In this document: in pieces, positions 50,601 through 63,830 of the stretch
Layout of the letters: each line of letters opens with the position of its first letter
Position numbering within the stretch: position 1 is the first letter of the stretch
From: Paragonimus westermani
Lineage: Eukaryota; Platyhelminthes; Trematoda; Plagiorchiida; Troglotrematidae
Assembly (NCBI GenBank): GCA_008508345.1
Contig: QNGE01001237.1
Span: 102,932-166,931, forward strand
Length of the DNA: 64,000 nt
Direction of reading: 5' to 3'
Notes under the pieces: model-generated
What the model was told of the DNA's origin: nothing
The model's database searches: none
The model's input: the letters and a program-made list of their open reading frames with translations, nothing else
Made by a program: the position numbers and the translations under genes

Positions 50601-53600
50601 TCCAGTGCAAAATTTTCTTTTGCTTAAAAGGAATCAAAGGTACTTTAAAAAGTAATTAATTGTTAACGGAAATTCCATTAGGACGAAGTATAAAATCTCC
50701 TGAACAAGCTCGGGAAAACATCAGGTGAACGACGCACCTGGCGGAAGAGAACAAACTTCGATGAATCTGCTAAATGAACAACGTGGAATGGAGGGGGCTA
50801 TTTCACCGTCCGTGTTTTATGCAATCCACAGTTTCTCGTAACGCTGCCATCAGCAAACGAATTCAGACGTAGACTTATCAAACACAAATTTGGGATGTCA
50901 CATTTAGACTTCATGCAATATGGTCATCAGGATAACTGGAGTAGACGGAAGATTTTCCACTGTTGCTGCTAAACCATTTACTGTATACTGAATTTGATCT
51001 GTTCAGTTGTGAATTTGATACCCTCAAAGTCTATTCTTACCTGGTCCTTCTTTTTTCTACCGCAATTTTGCTATTGCTCTCTTTCCGGAACCAAAAGGAT
51101 TGATCGATTTCTCGGTTCTTTCTGAGTCTTGGAGCGCAAGTTCAAATGCGAATATTTTTTGGATCTGATGAGCCTAAGGAAGATAGATTTAGAAAATAGT
51201 TTCACCTCAGATGAAAACGTAATTGTGGTACACAGCCGATGCTGTGTAGTCACTCAATCTAGGTTCAAGGTGTGTACCAAAAGGAAGGCAAAGTGTAGGC
51301 CTTAATTGTTTGGAAAGATAAGCGGTTGTTAGAAAATTCTTTGTAAAGATTACTCTTGATGTAAAAAAGCCATATGTTGATAACATTTGGAGATAGTTGG
51401 GTACAAACTGACTGACTGTAGTTATCCTGACATTTTAAACAAACTGGTCAGTAGGACAGGGTGGGTTAACATCCCTGAAAATTCGGAAGGATCCGCTTCT
51501 TTGCACTGTAAGATCTCCCCTAATCTTCACTCTTGAGGTTAAAGAAGGTTTAATTGGGTTTTGGTAAGATAACCACTCACACTTTTGGGATTAACAATAT
51601 GATTATCTGCCGCGCTAAAATATATCATACCTCACCGCTTCATAGCTCACTGTATGCTGATGTTACACTGCATTGGCATTTTGAAAGTATGCATCTCAGT
51701 TTATTGAAGACACAGTCTCAAGATGGTGAGAACGCATTGTTTCTTAATTTCGTTATCAAGTGTAACGCACGCTCACCGAGTTTCCTTTTCTGCTGACGAG
51801 CGTGTGTGTACCTCAGAGGAATTTAGCCCATAGTTCCCCCGTTGAATTTTATTCTGAGCAACCATGTGACATTTAGAGCAACAAACCGGTCTCCATATAT
51901 TTTCTTTTTCCCAATACACTCTCTGCCTGCAGTTCCTAATCTGGGCTGTACACATACCAATAACTGATTGGGTCATATACTTTAAAGAGTTTCTTAATCT
52001 GCCGAAGTGCTGTCCATGGGTATAAAATGCTAAGACTGAATTCCTTAAAATTCCGTGACGTCGAAGCTCGCTCAACATGTCGACATCGTAAGAGTTCCAC
52101 TTGGTTGCAAAAATACCGTAACGGTTAACTGTTAGTGTGACGTTTGTTAATCTTGTTTGGATTTTCGTGCTCCGTTTTTATCTGTTTGAGGAACCAAACG
52201 TCCTCTAGCAAACTCGGAAGAAAACACTATAAAGTTGAGTACTTTTTTCGGAACTATTAATAAAAATAACTGATTTGTTCTTTCATCTGAAATTGCCTAC
52301 AAAACGATCAGTGCATTTTAAAAAACAATTCACAATTTTAGTTTCACATCTTGAATTTTATTTCGGACCTCAATCCCCTGTAACTAGTAAGGAAAAAGAT
52401 GTTCACGAAGCGGAACAACGAATATACCAAATAGTCTGAAAAGATTTCGCCGTGACTTTCAAGCCCTTGAGTTTAGGTAAACTTTGGCTAACCGTTGTTT
52501 AACACTTACACAGTTAAAGGTGCTATCATTTGTGGTCTCATCCTATGGTTATTCGAGAAAGTCATTAAAAATTCTAAATATCCTTGGCAAGTAAAGTGTA
52601 ATTTGACTAATACGAACTGAATAGCACTCACGTCTGATCACAGATTTCATACTGTAGTAGACTTTGTTATCCTACCACAATGCGAAAGTTGGGTTCAACT
52701 TATACCGAAGCATTAAAGAAGGCAGAATTCAAGTGGGAAGAGCAATTTAGTATCCCGGTTGTGAATAACTAGTTCGCACGTAAATGCTTGATGACAAACG
52801 TAAGCATTCTCCGTGAAAATTGTCAAAACAGTCTTAGGAAGCTTCAAGGCAAGATAATGGCAAATTGCGCATGGTTATCTAATTACATTATGATAGATTT
52901 TTCAAAACTATATAATGGAATTACGTTCAGTAGATTTATCCGACTTGACTTACCAGCTTTTGTACGGATTGTTTCACATCTCCTTCAATTGAGCATGGCT
53001 GTAAGAATGAAAAGGAAATCATGTATCACGAAATAAAAACCGATCAACTGGCTTTAATGATAACGAGGAGTCTGTTTTAATTTTGGCTGCACACTAAATT
53101 AGAGTATAAGATGGCAGCTTAAAATTTGTACTAGACAGCTATCATTAGAAAGCCTCGCAATTTCATCTACCTTGACAGGTAGAGTGAAATACTGGAAGGC
53201 AAGCTGTCACTTACCATAAGATGCGCGTTAGTGCAACAACAGTCATTAACAATTCGCAAAATAGTTCATTATCACAGGCGCCAGGATCATTTACAATTCC
53301 ATTTGAATAGTTGTTGAAAGCCTGGATACAACTCTTACGAACTTGGATACATCATGCTATTATTGAGGAGAACAGTGCACCATGTAAAGCTCTTTTAATT
53401 GGCTAACATAGTTTTAAGACAAAGTCTCCTTATCAGAATGCTGTGCAGTTTTGAACCATGAATTAGTTAAATTGAATTACTTGCAAAGAATGATTGACAT
53501 GTGCAATGATTTATCGGGTACTAATTTCGACACTGACAGCGCCTGTTAGGCTTCATGCAATCAGGGTTGACACAATCGATAACAAAAGGAATACATATGA

Positions 53601-54916
53601 AGATGTACACAATATACTCTTGAATACACTTTAAGTGGAAACGTATCTTGATACTTCTACAAAACAACCAGTTGATTCTTACGGTAGTGACATTCTGTAC
53701 GATGCACTTTTGAAGGCAATTAGAGATTAGCTTTATTTCTGCATCTCACGGAAATTTAGGCGCAAACGGAGAATATAACAAATTACTGATAATAATTATT
53801 TATGTAAGCCGGAGAGTGTGCATTTTTTATTAATCTGTTAACGGCTAGCACTTTAGAATATAGTCATTTGAATATGATCTTACAGAATTTCACAAGTTGG
53901 GCAGAAGTTTTCTCTTCAGTTATACCACTGTACGGTTTTTTTAATGAGAGACTTTTTCAGCCGATCACTACGTTAACCACTTAGTCGAGATTTTATTCCG
54001 CGTACACCAAGAGCTGTAAAGCAACAACACGTTTACCACAACATAATATATGAGTCACGTGCACATTGAACAATTATCCCCAATGATTGAGCTCCAAGTT
54101 GTCAGATCAGTTCATCAACATCAAGTGGAAGGTTTGTAAAAAGAGGCTCTCAATTCGCATTTTCAGCAACCTGCAGCGTCGCTCCTTTCAGTTTCCTTTT
54201 GTGATTCCTGTTTACCTTCAGATCAGCCCTACGTGTATTTGTGAAACTGTCCTAGCAAGTTGCACTGCGTTCAAGTTATTCCACCTTCCTCTTATTCAGC
54301 TTAGTTTGTTTATGTCAAAAAACTTTTCTCCAAAATATTTCGCCTCATTTTAGATCCGGTTTTACCAATGTTTTGCGCAACCCCTGTAGTTGGTTAGGCT
54401 TCTCGATCATTAGTGATTTATTCCCCTGTTGTTATGTTGCTGTTTTGAATAGCTAATAAACGTTTCTCTTAAATATTGCCAAAAAGGCATCGTTATATCA
54501 CTATCCGACCTTGTTTTCACTCGTGTATTTTAACTCATTCCTGAAGTCCTCCCACTCACCATGTTATTCAGCACAACTTCTTAGCTCAAACGCCCCAGGT
54601 GTGTAAATCATTCTATAGACTCCGTGCGTTTGTAAAAAGCGTCAGTTTTTCCTGGGTAATTTCTTGAGTAAATATGTAACAATAACTATTTGAGAAGCTG
54701 ATATTAATTTTCTATCAATTGTTCTGGTTTCTGACCCAGTGTGCGATTGTGTTTTCTAGATGATTACATGCTACTCAATTTCAACTTTAAGAAACAGTCG
54801 TGCTCCACTCAGTCCAATTCGTGCAAACTGTTCGCTACAAAAAATAATTACGCTGATTAATTTATTGTATACCTTTTTTTCACTGCCCCATCCCTCCCCT
54901 TTCTGTATTTTCACAG
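47622..54916. other. No confident gene; long non-coding stretch before the stomatin exon
   Basis: A few longer frames are present: 48669-49297 (plus, several frames) and 51773-52078 (minus, with 'CRQRVYWEKENIWRPVCCSKC'). None has a matched domain or paired splice sites. The 3' part, ending in the pyrimidine-rich TTTCTGTATTTTCACAG, is the upstream intron of the stomatin-like exon. Confidence 0.45.
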
Positions 54917-55026
54917 ATTCATCAAAAAAATCGCAAAGCTTCGATATTTGCAGTGCAGTACTCATTATCCTCTCTTACGCAATCATAATTCTGACTTTCC
55001 CCCTGTCGTTATTCGTTTGTGTGAAG
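54917..55026 (+). CDS. Stomatin-family exon: membrane hairpin segment
   Basis: The exon is 110 bases, with an excellent acceptor (CCCCTTTCTGTATTTTCACAG) and donor (GTGAAG|GTAAGTAG). It enters with two bases of a split codon and leaves in phase 0. It encodes a short polar lead, then 'ICSAVLIILSYAIIILTF' and 'PLSLFVCVK'. Stomatin, MEC-2, UNC-1 and STOML3 have the same block just before the SPFH domain: C-G-W, a hydrophobic run with S-Y/F, then T-L/F-P-I-S, then M/L-C-I-K. That segment forms the intramembrane hairpin, and its conserved Pro bends it. The next exon should begin with the V-x-E-Y-E-R-A block; it was not found in the remaining 9 kb, so it is far downstream or outside. Stomatins oligomerise at the inner face of the plasma membrane and modulate ion channels. 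Confidence 0.75.
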
Positions 55027-55527
55027 GTAAGTAGTCTGGTTGCAATTTTCTCTTATAAATGATCACAATAGTGATCTTTTATGAGGCCGAATTCTGTGTA
55101 TCATTCTCACTTGTAACACAATTTCTTACTTGCAGTTTGTATGGTTTTGGACACAAAGTTATAACGTTGCTTTTGGAGCGGAAATGTTTCTTATGATTGT
55201 ACAACAAGTAACCGGAGTTACTAACCAATAACAAAGTGTGGCACTTGAAGACGTTATTGCAAATCATGAGACGGTATAACTTAATCCCTTAATGTCTTAA
55301 ATTATTCCCACGTAATCTGTGCACAATGACAGTAAATTCCATAGGGCCATGATAGATGTTGTTTTGAACATATATCGACAGGCATTGAAAATCGACCACT
55401 GCCCTGCCTTCTCTTAGACTGTTCCGCAAGACCCTTTTGAACAGGAGGATTATGCTCGTGTTCCATTCTTGTCAAAACGAAAGCTGAACTCCAGTCACGC
55501 TTTCAATAACCTTCACTGCTTACCACC
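55027..55527. other. No gene seen; intron following the stomatin-like exon
   Basis: Contains a small hairpin-capable word (gatcacaatagtgatc near 55061). A second acceptor-like TTCTTACTTGCAG at about 55135 is not followed by a stomatin-like reading frame. Confidence 0.45.
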
Positions 55528-55765
55528 AATCAAAATATCGTCCAATATGTTTAAAGATTTCTGTGACTTCAACTGGGAGAGAAGCCTCAGCCGTGAGGTC
55601 GTTGATGGGTGTCAACAGGACAGCTGCCGTGTGCCCTCTCGAGGCGATCGGACAAATTCGGTACTGCACACAATCGAATATGGCTGGACTTTTGCAACTG
55701 TCAGTTTAGTCGTGCCTAGTACGATGTTAATGGTACAGTGGTTGACGTGGTGATCCAATGAAATC
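55528..55765 (-). repeat. Dispersed repeat family C, copy 2
   Basis: Reverse-strand copy of the family C repeat at 37.64-37.85 kb. Its minus-strand frame is the better preserved: 'CPIASRGHTAAVLLTPIND', then 'LTAEASLPVEVTEIFKHIG' and 'RYFDWW', without a stop in that block. It sits in the probable intron of the stomatin-like gene, on the opposite strand. Confidence 0.65.
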
Positions 55766-58700
55766 TTCGATTTAGCACAAACCTCCAAGCTAGAAGGAAG
55801 ACGCTCTAATGATGATATTCCAAAAGGATCAAAACTCAAAAACGACCGTCTAAGAAGTCTGTGAAAGCTGCCATCAGTTGTTCGTCACGTTCGGTTTGTG
55901 TTACGAGAACTCCCTAATTGTGGTAGACATTTCCTGGTGGTTACTGAAATTTTTCTTTCTCGCCACTTGAATTCGCTTCTGTAAAATTTCCACTTGGAAT
56001 CAAAGATAGCCCCTTTTTTATATAATTCAAGTGCTCTTGCAAAATTTCTGGTTTTTGGCGCTTCCACTATTTATGCTACTAATAGATGTGAGATTTAGGA
56101 CCGAAAACATAACCATGTCTGATACTAAGTAAACTATTAATAATGTTTACTTTCAAAGTCTCATGTTTCCACCACCTGTGGTGAGTCTGGCTAAACTTCA
56201 ATCAAACTGTCAACAGATAGTTGCCTTTAAGTTTTCTACATTGGCTGAGGTGAATAAGCACTTGCTATAAACAGCCCAGGTAACCACTCTGGAGTAAAGA
56301 ATGGCTAGTATTCCAATAATCTATTTCAATAAGTCCACTTTTTCTGCAGGGCACTGACACTGGAATGAGCACAGTGTCTGCAGGATCCTCCTCCCCTAGA
56401 CTTTTTGGCAGGGCTTTTGTTTTCCATCCCAATATTTCATAATAAGCTCGGATATATCTGTGCGCATTGCTTCACCGCATCATTGACGGTCCACTGCCCT
56501 CCCTCTCTTAATCTCATCACACTTGGCAAAGATATACATCAGGCGTGTATGCGTCTTAGAGTGCGGCCACTCAATCACACCGTGTACTTAAGGGCGATAG
56601 CTAAAAAATGCATGTAGCTGTGAAAAGACTAGCCTCTGTTGATTTGCACAGCTATGCTTTTCCTAAGTAGCCAGTTTCAAGGTAACATTCACAATTGTCG
56701 AACCTTTGTGTTGGTGTTCGATTTACACCATTAATCTCCTTCTATCTACTTTTGTTTTTTTGGTAATTCAACGATTTCTTGATATATCCCTCCATATTCT
56801 GATGTCCTGCTAGACACTTTTTGTCACCCGGTGTCACCATTGGTCAGTTGCTGAAGTCGATGTACTGGTGAAGGCCATCAATAATTGACTGGCTTCTTCC
56901 GATCTGGCAAAAATGTCCCATTCGTATGCTTATGTGATCAGCATGGGAAATCTTTGACTGTAACGTACGACAACGAAAAAATCGTGGGACATAATCATGT
57001 CGTGATCACGAGCTTAACTCTGTTTGAGGTGAGACGTTTCGTTGACCCAGGGGCCAGTGCTGATTTCTACTAACTCACCAGAAGAAGTGAATTGCGCTCA
57101 TTGTCTACGTTCCGGGAAACCAGAGAGTTATCGCTGGTATTTTATGACTTCTGTAAATGGTTCAAGGTGGTGACTGTCAAGGGGGCAACGGAAATACATT
57201 TACATTATTTGTAGGTATGGTGAAAATCGGTGTCTTACAGCAGCTAACCATAAAACTCATTATAGACAAGCATACGTTTGACACACAAATAAGCCTACCA
57301 GAATGCACACAAGTAGAGAGTAGTGGCGCGACACCAGTTCACTGGGTGTGTGCGTGAGTCGACCGGTTATGTTGAGTGACCTTCGTCTAAGCCGTTGCAT
57401 TCAGCTCAGCCCAGACCGTATGTGTGATGAACAGAACAATCAATGGGCTGAGCAACTTTACGCTGTAACTTACATGAACGATCGTTGGAATGGACAACTG
57501 TAAGACGAGACCAGCTGAGCCCCACCACTTCTCATATGTTTTCTTGCACAGTCCGTTCAACCTGACGAGTCGTATTGAAAGGAGTTTGCCTAGTATCGTT
57601 TAGTCACATGTGGTAAGGCACCTGGAGGATCTTACGGCTTGAACCGAATTGTATTCAGTGGTTCGAACGACTATCGCTGAATTCGATTGGAAAACAGAAC
57701 CACACACGTACCAGGATTGTCAGGGGTAGTTCATAGGCCTGCTTACGCACAAGCACGAGCTAAACGAATTCCACATTATCAGTCAACCACGAGTGCAGCT
57801 CTCTTTGAGTTTGTGCATACGTCAGTCTATGTGTTTGAAAGTACTTATACATATGTGTTTCGTGACGTGCAAACTGCTAGTCAGCACGAAACACTATTTC
57901 CATCCATTCCGTATTGTAGTTCAAAGAGTTTCAAATTGGAATGGTACGAGTAAAAAACTAGGATTCTTTGCACATTGATGTGACGGTTATGATTACTGTA
58001 ACACGATTTAGGATGGATTGTCTACTCTAAGGGTATTCAGGTTTCCAACCGCATTCAGTGAGTTGCCGACAATCCACCCATTTCCGGTTCACTCACGGTC
58101 ACACTGCTGTCTGGTTCCCATGAACTCGTTATACGGCTGAATTTTGGGATTCGCCTCGGTGCTTTGCCATTCAAATCGTAAGGGGACAGTTGAATAATCA
58201 CAAGCTTTGCCGCTAACCATATGACAAGCGTAACGCAAGATCCTCCTTTAACAAAATTGGCCAGGGCAGTACGTTTGCTTATTCACTTAGGGAGTGAACA
58301 GGGTTTGCTTGCTAACAGGACAATTTTGTCTTAGGTACACTCTGCGTATCATGTCTGACCCACGCTTTTCAAAGTCTTCATAATATTGACCATGAATTGC
58401 ATTATAAGCGTTGATACATTTTGATTAGTATGTATGTAAGATGGAACTTTTCTTTGAAAGATTTGCTATCATTTCCTGGGCGAAATTATGATTATACGGC
58501 GGCGGTTGAAACAGTGCTTCGAATTATTGGTGTTGTGCAACTGACTTTTAGTTCTGACTAAGTTGAATCGGTTCAAGCGAATTGTCGAAATAGGAGGTAT
58601 ATTATGAGTACGGCGGTAGATTTCGAACGTATTGGGGGTAAAGATAGAAGCCACACACATGCGAATAAAACGGTCAAATGGAGTGGAGATTACACAACGA

Positions 58701-60855
58701 CTTTGCGTATATACACCAGGATGGTCAACAGCAGAGTGAACTGGCTGCTACTTAAAGAGAAGACAGCGAATCCATCTGAGAAATGGCAAATTTCGACTAC
58801 TCTATATACGCTAACAAAAGGCTCATATAACAAAAACGTACAATTATGACACCCAACATTTCCCCTGGAAAATTCCATGTTTAGGCTTCCCCATTCAGAA
58901 AAAACTCTCTCCTTCTGTACGGTGAAGGTACCGATGAAATATGTGGTAGATCATTTCGGTATACCAAGGGGTACTACGTCTGTGTGAAAACTGGGTTCAC
59001 GTTTGTTGATGGAACCCTCGATTCCCATACGACCACTATCGAAATACCACATTAAGTGGCACATATACGGTACCATCATAAACACCAGTTGAGTAGACGT
59101 GAATGAACATGAAAACAACTGCCAAATATTAATGATGGGTCACTTTAAAACAACAAAATCTTGAAGTAGTGTCATGTCTGAGTATCGAATTATTTTGTAT
59201 CCGGCCTATTCAACAAGTGACTACCTCATCAAATACCGCGAGCTTGCTGGATACCGGCCATACGGTTGATCGAGTGTTGACACACTATCATAAGTCCGTC
59301 TACCTATATTAATTCGAGAGTCTGCTTGTCATCTGCAATAAGTCTATACATTTTACATAAATATCATTCAGATTGGACATCCGTTTGCCATGACTTTTGC
59401 TCTTAACATCCAGGTGGACCCGTGACATGGGCTTAATTTGTCAAATGTTTTCAACTGTTACAAGTAGAAATTATTGAAAGCATCTCAAGTGGTGATATTA
59501 CCTTGAAAAATACATCTGGTTTCGTGAAGCAGCATTAGCCTTCTCGCATTTGGGAAAAATAAGTTGGAAAATGCGTCAGTGCTTAGTATGAGTTGAAACT
59601 AGAGGTGTAAATCAATATTACCAAACACAAGACTGAATCATAATTCACTAGTTGTGCTCAAAAACTGAATTCTTGACGAGGCCTCAGTCACCAGGATATT
59701 GCATTAACTTCACGACTGTCAAAGCCGGTATTTGCGGTTCACGGATTCTATCCGTTTAAGCAACAATGTTTAGCTTAAACCCCGTGTAAAATGAGTGATT
59801 TTTAAACGATGATCTAAATTACTAGTAATCTTGCCTAACTAAACCGGAACGTTGATGGTGTTCAGCTGTTGCGACTCGGACTGAGGATTGCGTGTTCGAC
59901 GTGTTTGTCTACCTTGTGATCTTGATCTGAATATTAACAAGGGTTAACTTGCATGTATTCAATGCATGCGGTGATTTTGACTCAGATGCCGTATTGTAAC
60001 GAGCGTTGTTTTATAAGTAAGTCCAGTTAACGAACACGTTCGCTAAATTTTTAGAATCCCTTACTAATCGCATTTGAGCCAGTTTATTCGGTCACCTTCA
60101 TTCCAACCCCATTTTAAACATTACGCTTGTGAAGGTAGTACATCAGTAACTGAACAATCGTTATGCCGCTACAAGATGGCTCAAATGGACAAGAGTGAAC
60201 GTTTCATTTGTGCACAAATATTATCGGTCGTATGCAGCACAACTTCCCCCAAAAGTTATGTGCGCTGCTGTCTTACTATCACCAAAGTGATCGCCAGCAT
60301 CATCCTCAAGGACACCGGTATATTCACAAACATCCCCCTCTTTTTTCAACGCCAAGTCGTCTCTGATCCGTTTGACGGATGCTTCTCATCCCACGTCCGT
60401 GGTCGTGAGGTGATGCTGATTCTCAAATCTACAACTCGACCTGTCAGCCAACTGAACCATAAGTTCCCACCATAACTTTCTTCTCAGCACCTGATCCACT
60501 TAGTTTGTCCATCAATTATATATGTACAGATTAACGCTTTGCTAATCGATCAGCAAAAGTGCGCAGATAGTAGAACTCACGTTGTAATCCGAACATCCCA
60601 AGTAATGTGCCATCGATCCGAATACTCGAGATTTTGCGTCCCTACTTGAGATAATTGTTGGAACGCTTAGACTTTAACCGAGCTTTGTTCAGGCCACAAG
60701 TCAGCTTAGTAAGCTTATCGTTTGACAATCTCTGCTTTAATGTAATGTTCACCCTGGGGTAACTCCTCCTCGTTTGAATCACCCATTAGTTGTCGTTGAT
60801 TACGGTATCTGAGACCTTCAAATGTGTTCATTTTGGCCGTATCCATTCGCTTCAG
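55766..60855. other. No confident gene
   Basis: The frames at 56885-57073, 57157-57357, 57687-57953 and 58604-58849 lack domains and clear paired splice sites. The longest frame is 60074-60475 (plus, 133 codons), without a family match or convincing splice borders. Confidence 0.45.
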
Positions 60856-61024
60856 TGCATATTGCTTGGAAGAAACTTCATCTGACAGAGTCCAAGATTT
60901 CCGAAAAGACTTTCCTTGCGATTATTACAATCAGATAGAAAGTTGTCGCAGCAAACCTGATGCCGAAGTTCAATATGACGATTTAGCTCTTGCACCATCG
61001 ATCGACCTTCGGGTTCATGCATAA
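60856..61024 (+). CDS. Candidate 3'-terminal exon, unknown acidic C-terminus
   Basis: The frame follows an acceptor (CCGTATCCATTCGCTTCAG ending at 60855) and ends at TAA (61022-61024). It encodes about 55 residues: 'AYCLEETSSDRVQDFRKDF', then 'PCDYYNQIESCRSKPDAEVQ', then 'YDDLALAPSIDLRVHA'. It reads like a soluble acidic tail. No family is recognised. Only variant polyadenylation words (ATAAAT near 61108) follow, not AATAAA, so its status as a last exon is uncertain. Confidence 0.35.
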
Positions 61025-63513
61025 ACCTAGAAACTTTCTTTTATTCACCTAACACCGAAAATAACATTCATGTTCGATAAAGATCATCCCCTGGTCAATA
61101 CAATTATAAATGAGGAAAAAACTGAACGGAAACATCTAAGGGATCAAAATCAGTGTAACAAAAATCACACGCAAAATATTCTCACTCACCGTTATGAGCA
61201 CGCAATAGGTTTGCATCTTATGAGCCAAGTAAAATGTTTGTAGGGGGGGCGGGCGGGAGTGGAATGTGGACGCCTTTTTGAGTAAAGATTACGAGGTCTG
61301 CACAACCTGATAACAATCGATTCAACCTTTGTCAAAGTTTCCTTTGTGACTGCCCTGAAGTGACTGATTGGAACCTCACAGTCAGACTGAAATAACTTAT
61401 ACACATCTACTCAATTACCGCTCTGAAGAGGGTTTGACAACTGTGCTAATTTCGACCCTGGTTTTCATTTCAGCCAGATGATGCTGTTTAATCCCACTAG
61501 ACGTGCCTCAGGTCGTTCGACCGATAAATTCGGTCGTTCAGTAGCGGCTACTGAAATAACACACAAACACCAACAGACCGTATAGTGATCGCTCATTTTT
61601 ATTACCAATTCTGAGCACATGTTTGAAAGTGAGTCAGCTCTCCATTAAAACAGGAGAGAAGGATCAAATTTGTGACCAACGTAAACGTAGGTTGCTATAC
61701 TATTAATTATCTATTCCACTTCGGTCTTACGCACAGTCATACTCAAGCAGTTGAAGTTTCCTTTAGACAACCTGTATTGAAACAAATATATGTGGCCAAA
61801 ATGAACACATTTGAACTTCTCAGATATTGCAGTCAACGACACCAACTAGCGGGTGACTGAAACGAGGAGATGCTGTCCCGTTTTAAACATTGTTTTAACT
61901 CAGGAATTTCCGAACAAATAGATGATAAACTTACCAAGCTGACTTGTGGCCTGAACAAAGCTCGGTTAAGAATTGGGCGTCACAACACTTATATCAAGTA
62001 GGTGCGTAGACTTTCGAATGTCCAACTCATTACTTGAATTAATCGGATTTATGATTGGAGCTTTGTTATCTGCACAATTTTGCTGATATGCGTGGAACTG
62101 AGGTTTGGTCTGAGAATTTCAAGATTTTTTTCTTAATCCTTGTTAACTATCTACACAAATCATCTGTTTGCTTGTTCATTGTAGTCTGCTGGTGTATTCC
62201 CATTGCATGGCAACTCGATTTACAGCGCTGTCTTGTATTATGTTGTTGCCTTGCTCGTGACTACCCGAACATTAGCACGATCCTCGTGGGAGAGTAAGAA
62301 CAGACACGACACGACATAGTTTATCAAAAACTGTCAGTTTCCACTGCACTGTGTTGGACGAATGAAGCATTATAGATGTTCAGCCCCCATCAGACAGCAT
62401 CTTCTTAACACCATGTGGGTTCTTTTTCAGCATATGTTAAGTACTTGTTACGGTTGTTAAAAAGCTAACCTACCTTCTCAGGAAGAAAACCAGTCTGCGG
62501 TTATGTACAAAACCACATTGAAACCATCAGTGTCCGGTTTCATTTTAGTAGGAAACACAATTTAATAAGCCCATTAAATTAACTTAGAAGTCAAACTATT
62601 TTTCTATCCGGTATGATCATTCACGTATACGAAAGGCACTTAAATTAGAATGTAGGTCTTGTTTGGTTTATCTCTTCTAAAGACAACTAATAGGGTAGAA
62701 TCATATGCCCATAGTCAGAACTTTTATATAAATGTAGAGCTATCCAGAAATACACTAACTGTAGTTCAGTCCTAACCTACTGCCATGGTTTTTCATAGTT
62801 ACGCAGAGCTATTATGGTCGGAACACACTGTAGATGGTCAACAGCATTCCGAACGGACATGCTGTAAACAAACTGTTTTAATTCAGACTACAATTTAGTA
62901 ACTTGCTGCAAATTCGGAGCAAACGCAGTTCACCCTAGAAAGAAAAATTCAGCATAGCGTCCTCAGCCCATGATCACCATCTTAACGACTAACCGCGCCC
63001 ATATTTATAGATAAATGAGTCCAAAACACTACGGACGTTGTCCCTAGACAGATATACTAAAGTGTGGCCGCGGAACTTGCATTCCTCTCGTTTTGACACT
63101 GTTGGAATAACTTTTTTTTAACACAATTGCTAATTTCACACGGTAAAGAGCTTTAGTGTCGTCATCTTTCTCATCGTTATCGAAGTGTAACCGCTGTTGT
63201 GGCAGTAGCCCTGAAATAGTTGGAGAACGGTTATCGAGAAATCAGTTTTGTTAACATATGTACCATACAATTAGTTACCCGGTTCATGCGTTACATGAAC
63301 GCTGGATTTTGTCTGAGTAGGTTTATGGAACTCGGTCATTATTCGATCCGCGCAAGTCTGGACCAGTCGACCTTACGGGCGGCGACATGTGACACGAGTG
63401 TTCTGTTCTACTTTAATTGGATTTGTCTGGTAAATTACGCAGAACGCTAAATCATGTCTTCCTACTCGCCCGCTATTATACTGCTGATGAGTAGAGTGGG
63501 ATCTTGACTGACA
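61025..63513. other. No gene seen; G-rich tract at 61243-61258
   Basis: The tract has G7, G3 and G3 runs separated by single C, which could fold as a G-quadruplex on the plus strand. A plus frame at 62055-62297 contains an acceptor-like TTCATTGTAG followed by a hydrophobic, Cys-rich peptide but has no family match. Confidence 0.45.
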
Positions 63514-63629
63514 TAAGTTGAACATCACTCACGATACATTGCAGGTGTGGCATGGATGTTCGCTATCTAGCCAGTTCCTTTCATAAACAAGCACTAGGTC
63601 CGAGTTTCGCTCGTCAGCAGTGCATATCC
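63514..63629 (+). repeat. Family A / fold-back element, partial copy
   Basis: 'aagttgaacatcactcac' at 63514-63531 matches the fold-back arm at 12452-12470. 'cgagtttcgctcgtcagcag' and 'tgcatatcc' at 63601-63629 match the block at 12486-12529 in the same orientation. The second arm was not found. Confidence 0.55.
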
Positions 63630-63699
63630 CTTTCACGACCGGGATTTTGAACTCCGGCCGATTTCTCAACAATGAACCGCGTTGACAAGTTTGTCACTG

Positions 63700-63830
63700 A
63701 CCTTAAAGTATGTTCACCTGGCCCAATCGCTTCGCGAATAGACATGGTAACCATCTCATCAGCTATGGTTGATTACCTCACGATAATATTGTCTCCCCAA
63801 GCTAAACTCATGGAAACTGTCGGGTCTCGT
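63700..63830 (+). repeat. Dispersed repeat family C, diverged third copy
   Basis: Words 'cccaatcgcttcgcga', 'ttacctcacg', 'tctccccaagctaaactca' and 'ggaaactg' line up in order with 'ccgatcgcctcgaga', 'gacctcacgg', 'tctcccagttgaagtca' and 'agaaatc' of copy 2. The frame 63672-63854 reads 'GPIASRIDMVTI', echoing 'CPIASRGHTAAVLL'. More diverged than the other two. It follows a family A module, whereas copy 1 precedes one. Confidence 0.4.

Noticed and set aside
54760..54916. Upstream extension of the stomatin frame to an apparent start codon at 54760
   Set aside because: The peptide is unlike stomatin N-termini and a strong acceptor with a pyrimidine tract ends at 54916, so this is intron read-through.
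56885..57357. Plus frames near 57 kb considered as gypsy integrase remnants
   Set aside because: No H-H-C-C zinc motif and no D,D-35-E pattern could be traced in any frame.
60074..60475. 133-codon plus-strand frame
   Set aside because: No family match and no convincing acceptor or donor. It remains possible but is not supportable as a gene.
62055..62297. Plus frame with WQLDLQRCLVLCCCL resembling a dynein heavy-chain motif
   Set aside because: The match needs an inserted residue and lacks the following conserved residues; two frames are open in the interval.
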